Shown: positions 57,975 to 64,000 of the stretch, piece by piece | Layout: the number at the start of each line of letters is the position of its first letter | How positions within the stretch are numbered: position 1 is the stretch's first letter | Assembly: GCF_042186555.1 (NCBI RefSeq) | Contig: NC_133336.1 | Location: forward strand, 190,246,573-190,310,572 | Length of the DNA: 64,000 nt | Reading direction: 5' to 3' | From: Aquarana catesbeiana | Taxonomy: Eukaryota; Chordata; Amphibia; Anura; Ranidae | Notes under the pieces: model-generated | What the model was told of the DNA's origin: nothing | The model's input: only the letters and a program-made list of their open reading frames with translations | Databases searched by the model: none | Program-made: the position numbers and the translations under genes

Positions 57975-59795
57975 GGGCACAACACATCAGGGTACGGTAC
58001 ATTAGGTCACATCAGGGCACAAGGCACATCAGGATACAAGGCACATCAGTGCACAGCATATCAGGGTACAGCACACCAGGCCACATCAGGGCACAGCACA
58101 TCAGGGTACAGAGCCCAGCACATCAGCATATAGGGCACAGCACATCAGGACACAGCACATCAGGGCACACGACATTGAGGCACAGGACATCAGGGCACAT
58201 CAGGGCACGGGGCACAGGGCCACAAGGCACATCAGGGCATAGGAGATCGGGGCACAGCACATCGGGGCACGGAGCACATAGCACATCAGGGCACATCAGG
58301 GCATATAGCACATCAGGGCACATAGCACATGAGGGCATATAGCACATCAGGGCATATAGCACATCAGGGCACATAGCACATCAGGGAATATAGCACATCA
58401 GGGCATGGGGCACATCAGGGCACATAGCACATCAGGGCACATTATGGCACATCAGGGCACATGGCACATTATGGGGCACATCAGGGCACATAGCACATCA
58501 GGGCACGGGGCACATCAGGGCACATGGCACATTAGGGCACGGGGCACATCAGGGCACATGGCACATTATGGGGCACATCAGGGCACATGGCACATCAGGG
58601 AACGGGGCACATGGCACATCAGGGCACGGGGCACATAGCACATCAGGGCACGGGGCACATCAGGGCACATTATGGAAAAATCAGGGCACAGGGCACATTA
58701 TGGGGCACATCAGGGCACATGGCACATCAGGGCACATGGCACATTATGGGGCACATCAGGGCACATGGCACATCAGGGCACGGGGAACATCAGGGCACAT
58801 GGCACATTATGGGGCACATCAGGGCACATGGCACATCAGGGCACGGGCACATGGCACATCTGGGCACGGGGCACATAGCACATCAGGGCACGGGGCACAT
58901 CAGGGCACATTATGGAAAAATCAGGGCACATGGCACATTATGGGGCACATCAGGGCACATGGCACATCAGGGCACATGGCACATTATGGGGCACATCAGG
59001 GCACATGGCACATCAGGGCACGGGGCACATCAGCATCAGGCCACATGGCACATTATGGGGCACATAGCACATCAGGGCACGGGGCACATCAGGGCACATT
59101 ATGGAAAAATCAGGGCACATGGCACATTATGGGGCACATCAGGGCACATTATGGCACATCAGGGCACATGGCACATTATGGGGCACATCAGGGCACATTA
59201 TGGGGCACAGATCACATCAGGGCATATAGCACATCAGGGCACAGGGCACGTCAGGGCACATGGCACATTATGGGGCACTTTAGGGCACATTATGGGGCAC
59301 ATAGCACGTCAGGGCATATAGCACATCACGGCACGGGGCACGTCAGGGCACATAGCACATCAGGGCACATAGCACGTCAGGGCACGGGGCACGTCAGGGC
59401 ACGGGGCACGTCAGGGCACATAGCACATCAGGGCACATAGCACGTCAGGGCACATAGCACATCAGGGCACATAGCACGTCAGGGCACATAGCACGTCAGG
59501 GCACATAGCACATGAGGGCACATAGCACATTATGGGGCACGTCAGGGCACATAGCACATCAGGGCACATAGCACATCAGGGCACAGGGCACGTCAGGGCA
59601 CGGGGCACGTCAGGGCAGGGGGCACGTCAGGGCACATGGCACAATATGGGGCACATCAGGGCACATTATGGGGCACATAGCATATCAGGGCATGGGGCAC
59701 GTCAGGGCACATAGCACATCAGGGCACATTATGGCACATTATGGGGCCCATCGGGGCACATAGCACATGGCACATTAGGGCATGGGGCACCTCAG
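57975..59795. repeat. GGGCACATAGCACATCA minisatellite, 1.8 kb
   Basis: Roughly 110-120 units of 15-17 bp built from GGGCACAT, GGCACATCA and ATTATGGGGCACATCA. Higher-order patterning is visible: the block with ATTATGGAAAAATCAGGGCA recurs at about 58668, 58908 and 59098. Long His/Gly/Ala-rich frames on the plus strand are a by-product. Confidence 0.9.
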
Positions 59796-60232
59796 GGGAC
59801 ACATTACCAACTAGCCAGTATGCAGAGTAGCGCAGGAAGCGTGTCTGTAGTAAGTTCTCTCTCTGTTACAGTGACTCACGAGCGGCTGCTCCCCGGCGAC
59901 CCCCCCTCTCTTCTCGTCAAAGACGAGACACTGTCACACACGGGGCAGAGCGGAGGGAGGATTTCCTTGTGTTCAGTGGAGAGGGGGGAGGGGTCGCCAA
60001 TCCCTGTAGCCAATAGGCTTCAGTGTACAATAGAATTTTCTATTTGTACACTGAAGAGAGAGCCCTGCACTGAACACAAGGGGAAACAACTTATTGACTC
60101 ACTCGTGGGGCGACGGCGGCCATTTTTATGGAGCCATTGCCGTTTTTTTACAAAAACACTCACGATTTTCTCGGGACAATCCCAAAAAATCGGGATTGTC
60201 CCGGGAAAGTCGGGACTGTTGGCAACTATGCT

Positions 60233-60885
60233 AAAGATGAAGTTCCTTCACAGCTCTCCTGGGCTCCTCCTCTAGGCCTCGCAACCCCCCCAGATGGGGA
60301 TGGAGCCCATGCTGCTGCCTAGTACTGCATTCTCTATGTCTCCCAGCCCACAACTCCCCCCAGTGGCCTGTTACCTCAGCTTATATTGGAGGCCTGCCCC
60401 CTGCCAATTCCAGTTGGGGATTGGTCAGGGCTCCAAATTGAGCTGCCTGCCACTTCAGTCTAAGGCCCTGCCCCTCTTCCGGATCATTCTACTTGGAAGC
60501 AGGGGAGGCACCTCAGGAATAAAGCACAGGTGGTCACACCCACTGCTGCACTGACCACTCCCTGTCCCCCAGATCAAAACAAGCAGGCCTAGCCTGAAGC
60601 ATAGGCCTGCCTAAATTTACCTGCCTGACAGTTTCCCTTTACAAAAATCCTCACTCTAGCACCTACCTATTGGAGGGGGTGCTACATTTGTATTTGCAAA
60701 AAATGTACTCATCATGAAAAAAAGAAACTAATGCAGCTTGGATACAAAAAAAAACAACTAATGCAGCTGAAAGGTGCCATCACACTTTTAAACACTAGTT
60801 CTGACTATCATCTTATTATCTAATTATAATTAACTTACCATTGGCCAATTCCGTTGCTTCATATCCAGATATATCTCTATACCGT
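60233..60885. other. No gene; possible T2-like end near 60627
   Basis: CCTGACAGTTTCCCTTTA near 60625-60642 resembles an inverted T2 end, but no partner is seen. Confidence 0.3.
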
Positions 60886-61252
60886 ATATACAGTATCTCA
60901 CAAAAGTAAGTACACCCCTCACATTTTTGTAAATATTTTATTATATCTTTTCATGTGACAACACTGAAGAAATGACACTTTGCTACAATGTAAAGTAGTG
61001 AGTGTACAGCTTGCATAACAGTGTAAATTTGCTGTTTCCTCAAAATAACTCAACACACAGCTATTAATGTCTAAACTGCTGGCAACAAAAGTGAGTACAC
61101 CCCTAAGTAAAAATGTACAAATTGGGCGCAATTAGCAATTTTCCCTCCCCGGTGTCACGTGACTCGTTAGTGTTACAAGGTCTCAGGTGTGAATGGGGAG
61201 CAGGTGTGTTAAATTTGGCGTTATCGCTCTCACTCTCTCATACTGGTCACTT
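60886..61252 (+). mobile_element. Tc1-like element, 5' end
   Basis: Starts TACAGTATCTCACAAAAGTA and continues with GTACACCCCTCACATTTTTG, which I recognise as the terminal repeat of a Tc1 family common in frogs and fish. The inner copy of the repeat (AAAAGTGAGTACACCCCTAAG) is near 61087. It is lost before the transposase start. Confidence 0.75.
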
Positions 61253-61895
61253 ATTCAGCAAAGTGATAACTTTTAAAGGAACAGTCGCGTATTAGATTAC
61301 AAAACACAAGGGGGCTTTTTCATGACCCTTTCAGCAGCCACCACACCTAAGCACTGGTAAGCTGCAGTATTTTATAAGTTTACACGTTTATGCTTGGGTT
61401 TAGATACACTTTAAGCAATCGTCAAATATTCCCTATGTGGACGTAACGCCATCCTACAATTTTTCACACCTACTGATTAATAAGAAACTGAAAGGCACCA
61501 GTCCCATTTTTAGCATCTTAGCTATTCTTATCATGGCTTTATAATCTCACCTACCATTTATGGGGACATCTCTAAGCTGGGCAGTGGTGACATAAAAGAC
61601 CGCCATCCCAGATTACCATCTCTGACTGCCAATGACGTGTTCCACTGCAAGCTTGTGGCTTTTGGGTAAAAGTAATCTAGGCCAGTAGGCCTTAAACTTT
61701 TCAGTACAAGGGCATTATTTACAAAAATTCACAGGCCAAAAAAAAAATAAATAAATACGTTTTATAAATAAATTAAATTTAAATGAATAAATATGTTTTA
61801 TAAGGAGTTTTTTTGTAATTAGCATGATATGATTAAAAACTACAGAGAAAGTACTTTAGTAAACAAATCAATGAAACTCCAAATAAATATGAGGC
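61253..61895. other. No recognisable feature
   Basis: A-rich and AT-rich sequence; no gene. 61682-61740 has a hAT-like end resemblance too weak to call. Confidence 0.4.
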
Positions 61896-61899
61896 TATC

Positions 61900-62090
61900 A
61901 GAGTCCTCATATCAGATTTCTAATCCAAACCCCCTTTACATCAGAATCTCTTCTACATTGGAGTCCCCTCTTACATCTGGGCCTCCAATAAATTTTCCCC
62001 TACATCAGGGTCACCACCAGAGCTTCTGCTACATCAGAGTCCCTATTACAGTCCCCCCTCACTCTTACCAGACTCAGTATGTGAACCCCC
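61900..62090. repeat. Degenerate tandem repeat (CCCCTTACATCAGAGTC type)
   Basis: Imperfect units of 28-35 bp with TACATCAG and AGTCCCC, possibly another internal array of a decayed element. Confidence 0.5.
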
Positions 62091-62363
62091 AACACCCCCC
62101 CCCCACCAGACAGGAGGAGAACAACACTTCCAGGGTGGCAAGTAGGAGCAGACAGAGGAACATCCAATCACCAATCTAAATGAACATGGAAATGCTCAGC
62201 TTTGCGCCCTTCTGGGTTCCGAACTGTTAGAACCCAGCAACTCTGTTCGGGAAAACAAGGAGGCTGAGCACTGTCCGCACTTGATCTTCTTGACTGGAGT
62301 GCAGAGGAGGCATTAGGTGACTAATAAACCACGGAAACCTCCATAAAGAGTACCTGTTACTAT

Positions 62364-62519
62364 ATTTTTTCATGTGACAACACTGAAGAAATGACACTTT
62401 GCTACAATGTAAAGTAGTGAGTGTACAGCTTGTATAACAGTGTAAATTTGCTGTCATCTCAAAATAACTCAGCACATAGCTATTAATGTATAAACCACTG
62501 GCAACAAAAGTGAAAATGT
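62364..62519 (+). mobile_element. Tc1-like 5' fragment, second copy
   Basis: TGTGACAACACTGAAGAAAT onward is the same family as 60886-61252, without the outer terminus. Sequence just before it (62339-62363) resembles the piggyBac-like copy near 48603. Confidence 0.7.
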
Positions 62520-62559
62520 CCAAAGATCAACACCTGAAACTCGTTGTGTTTCTCAAACT

Positions 62560-63108
62560 ATTATTGAACCATTTTTCGAGCATTATCCTGATGAAAGAGG
62601 CCACTGCCTTCAGGGAACACTGTTTCCATGAAGGGGTGCACTTGATCACCAACAATGTTTAGGTCAGTGGTACGAGCCAAGTAACATCCACATGATTGGC
62701 AGGACCCAAGGTTTCCCAGCAGAACATTGCCCAAAGCATCATACTGCCTCTTCTGGCTTGCCTTTTTCCCATATTGCATTCTGGTGCCTTATCTGGTGAC
62801 TTATCAGACCAGGCCATGTTCTTCCATTGCTTCGTGGACCATCTCTGATGCTCACGTGTCCACTGTGGGTGCTTTTGGCTGTTGACACAGGTCAGTATGG
62901 ACCTCCTGACCAGTCTGAGGCTATGTAGCCCCATACACAGCAAACTGCGATGTCCATTTTTTCTGCTCTCAACACATCAACATCAGAGACAGCATGTTCA
63001 CTGGCGGCCTAATATATCACACCCACTTTCAGATGCCATTGTAAAATGATAATCAATGTTATTCACTCTACCTGTCAGTGGCCATAAAGTTATGGTTGAG
63101 CAGCGTAT
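62560..63108 (-). pseudogene. Tc1-like transposase remnant
   Basis: Minus-strand translation gives WTREHQRWSTKQWKNMAWSD, then MLWAMFCWETLGPANHVDVT, and in another frame DQVHPFMETVFPEGSGLFHQDNA. The last contains the second catalytic Asp region (HQDNA) of Tc1 transposases. The frame changes near 62700 and the N-terminal DNA-binding domain is missing. The terminal region GTGGCCATAAAGTTATGGTT (63077-63096) looks like the Tc1-type end belonging to it. A different family from the two 5' fragments nearby. Confidence 0.75.
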
Positions 63109-63225
63109 ATTCTCCATATGTAAAAAAGTTTGATTGAAGATTTTATTACAGGGGAACACATAATTATGTGAGGATCTAGGCAAGCAATTTCTGCCTATCA
63201 CAGGTGTGTAAATCTGCCTATGGAG

Positions 63226-63731
63226 CAGTGGCGGCCCATCCATAAGTGCGCATGGGCGCTGCTCCCTCTGTCATGCCACCCCCCTACATGTATCATGGAT
63301 AGACTCATGCATAGCATGAATCTATCCATGGCCACTGTGGCCACCCCCTATTTAGGCATCGGGCCCCTTTTTGGATGCCAGGCACCTGAATTATAGTGGC
63401 GGGGGTATTTTTTTTTTTGAAGTACCTGATTAGAGCCATAGGCTCTAATAGGCTTCAAAATAGGGTGGACTCTGAGCACAGAGCATTACGCTCGGAGCCC
63501 ACCCAGGTGTGTTAGAAAAGCAAATTAATATTTGATGGGCACAGTGCATTTGATAGGCACAGTGGCTGCATTTGATGGGCACAGTGGCTGCAATTGATGG
63601 CACAGTGTCTGAATTTGATGGCACAGTGGCTGCGTTTGATGGGCACAGTGAGGCTGCAATTGATGTTTTTTTTTCAGAATTTTTCAGTTTATTTGCGCCT
63701 CCCCAAAAATGTTGAGCACCAGCCGCCACTG
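63226..63731. mobile_element. hAT-like element (CAGTGGCGGC ends), short copy
   Basis: Reverse orientation relative to 50395-52077: right-end sequence (63664-63731) is the reverse complement of that element's first 70 bp. The flanks CTATGGAG (63218-63225) and GTATGGAC (63732-63739) agree at six of eight bases, a likely decayed target duplication. It contains a 22-bp array at 63530-63665 (TTTGATGGGCACAGTGGCTG). Confidence 0.8.
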
Positions 63732-63742
63732 GTATGGACAAT

Positions 63743-63892
63743 ATTTACTAAAACTGGAGCACACAGAATCTAGTGCAGCTGTGCATAGTAACCAACCAGT
63801 TTCCAACTCCAGCTTGTTCAATTAAGCTTTAAAAATAAATCCTAGACGCTGATTGGTTACTATGCACGGCTGCACCAGTTTTAGTAAATCCC
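63743..63892. mobile_element. Small foldback-type element (TTTACTAAAACTGGAG ends)
   Basis: Intact family member with inverted ends TTTACTAAAACTGG and CCAGTTTTAGTAAA and inner inverted GTGCAGCTGTGCATAGTAAC sequences. The reference for the interrupted copy at 52330-53712. Confidence 0.8.
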
Positions 63893-64000
63893 CTCCTATA
63901 TATACACAAGTGAATAAGGACATACTGTGAAAGTTCCCCAAATGTGTAGAAAATTTTCACTTATCTCTAGCAGGGCTTTTTTTCTCAAACAATAAGTGCT

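Larger units (their letters stand above)
56722..60232. mobile_element. 3.5-kb TTGCCAAC-type element with several minisatellites
   Basis: Perfect 15-bp inverted ends AGCATAGTTGCCAAC and GTTGGCAACTATGCT. Inside are a GGGAAAGGGGGAGAG purine tract (56955-57025), CATCAGGTGCCCCCAGCAGA repeats (57285-57440), a 31-bp array (57590-57830), a block resembling the right end of the hAT-like element at 12759-21555 (57922-57975) and a 1.8-kb array. A target duplication could not be fixed. Confidence 0.65.

Noticed and set aside
58405..59440. His/Gly/Ala-rich plus-strand frames up to 290 codons
   Set aside because: By-product of the GGGCACATCA array, open in more than one frame.
1..64000. tRNA, rRNA or snRNA genes
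   Set aside because: No cloverleaf with A/B boxes or conserved rRNA/snRNA sequence was noticed; reading by eye cannot exclude a diverged copy, and a tRNA-scan would settle it.

Overview
Vertebrate nuclear DNA with no bacterial organisation. The transposon families (two Tc1 types, several hAT types, TTAA-flanked piggyBac-like and T2/Kolobok-like elements, a chromodomain Ty3/gypsy element) and an Fc-receptor-like immunoglobulin exon point to an anuran amphibian, most likely a ranid-type frog; that assignment is inference. Almost every open frame here is a transposon remnant or lies in tandem repeats. All coordinates and comparisons were made by eye.

Host genes: two pieces look like real host coding sequence, both on the minus strand. 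One is a terminal exon (11330-11664) with a repeated stalk and a transmembrane segment carrying an N-x-x-R motif, as in activating leukocyte receptors. The other is an FcR/FCRL-type Ig-domain exon (38701-38982) with good splice sites, plus a frameshifted paralogue (45595-45871). Their splice phases agree, so they may be parts of one receptor gene whose intron was filled with transposons.

Layout: 1-11 kb is dispersed elements: an LTR copy, a TTGCCAAC element, a solo LTR with CCATT target duplication, a 2.4-kb palindromic TAA-flanked element with mirrored promoters, and a T2-like element holding a foldback. 12.2-22.2 kb is a nest: an LTR split by a hAT-like element made mostly of a 31-bp minisatellite, itself split by a degenerate chromovirus, with target duplications at all three levels. 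22.4-36.2 kb is a 13.8-kb hAT element (8-bp target duplication CTCCTGGT) with a broken transposase gene and a 6.5-kb array of 45-bp units in higher-order repeats. 34.5-47.7 kb is a tandem duplication of about 6 kb that copied the hAT right end, the Ig exon and part of an LTR; a further hAT element then entered the second copy. 48-64 kb is more nonautonomous elements, many with internal minisatellites, including a 1.8-kb array at 58-59.8 kb.

The main themes are the possible split receptor gene, a retroelement with a readable self-priming signature, repeated association of terminal-inverted-repeat transposons with minisatellites, and target duplications and paralogous empty sites that allow insertions to be ordered in time.
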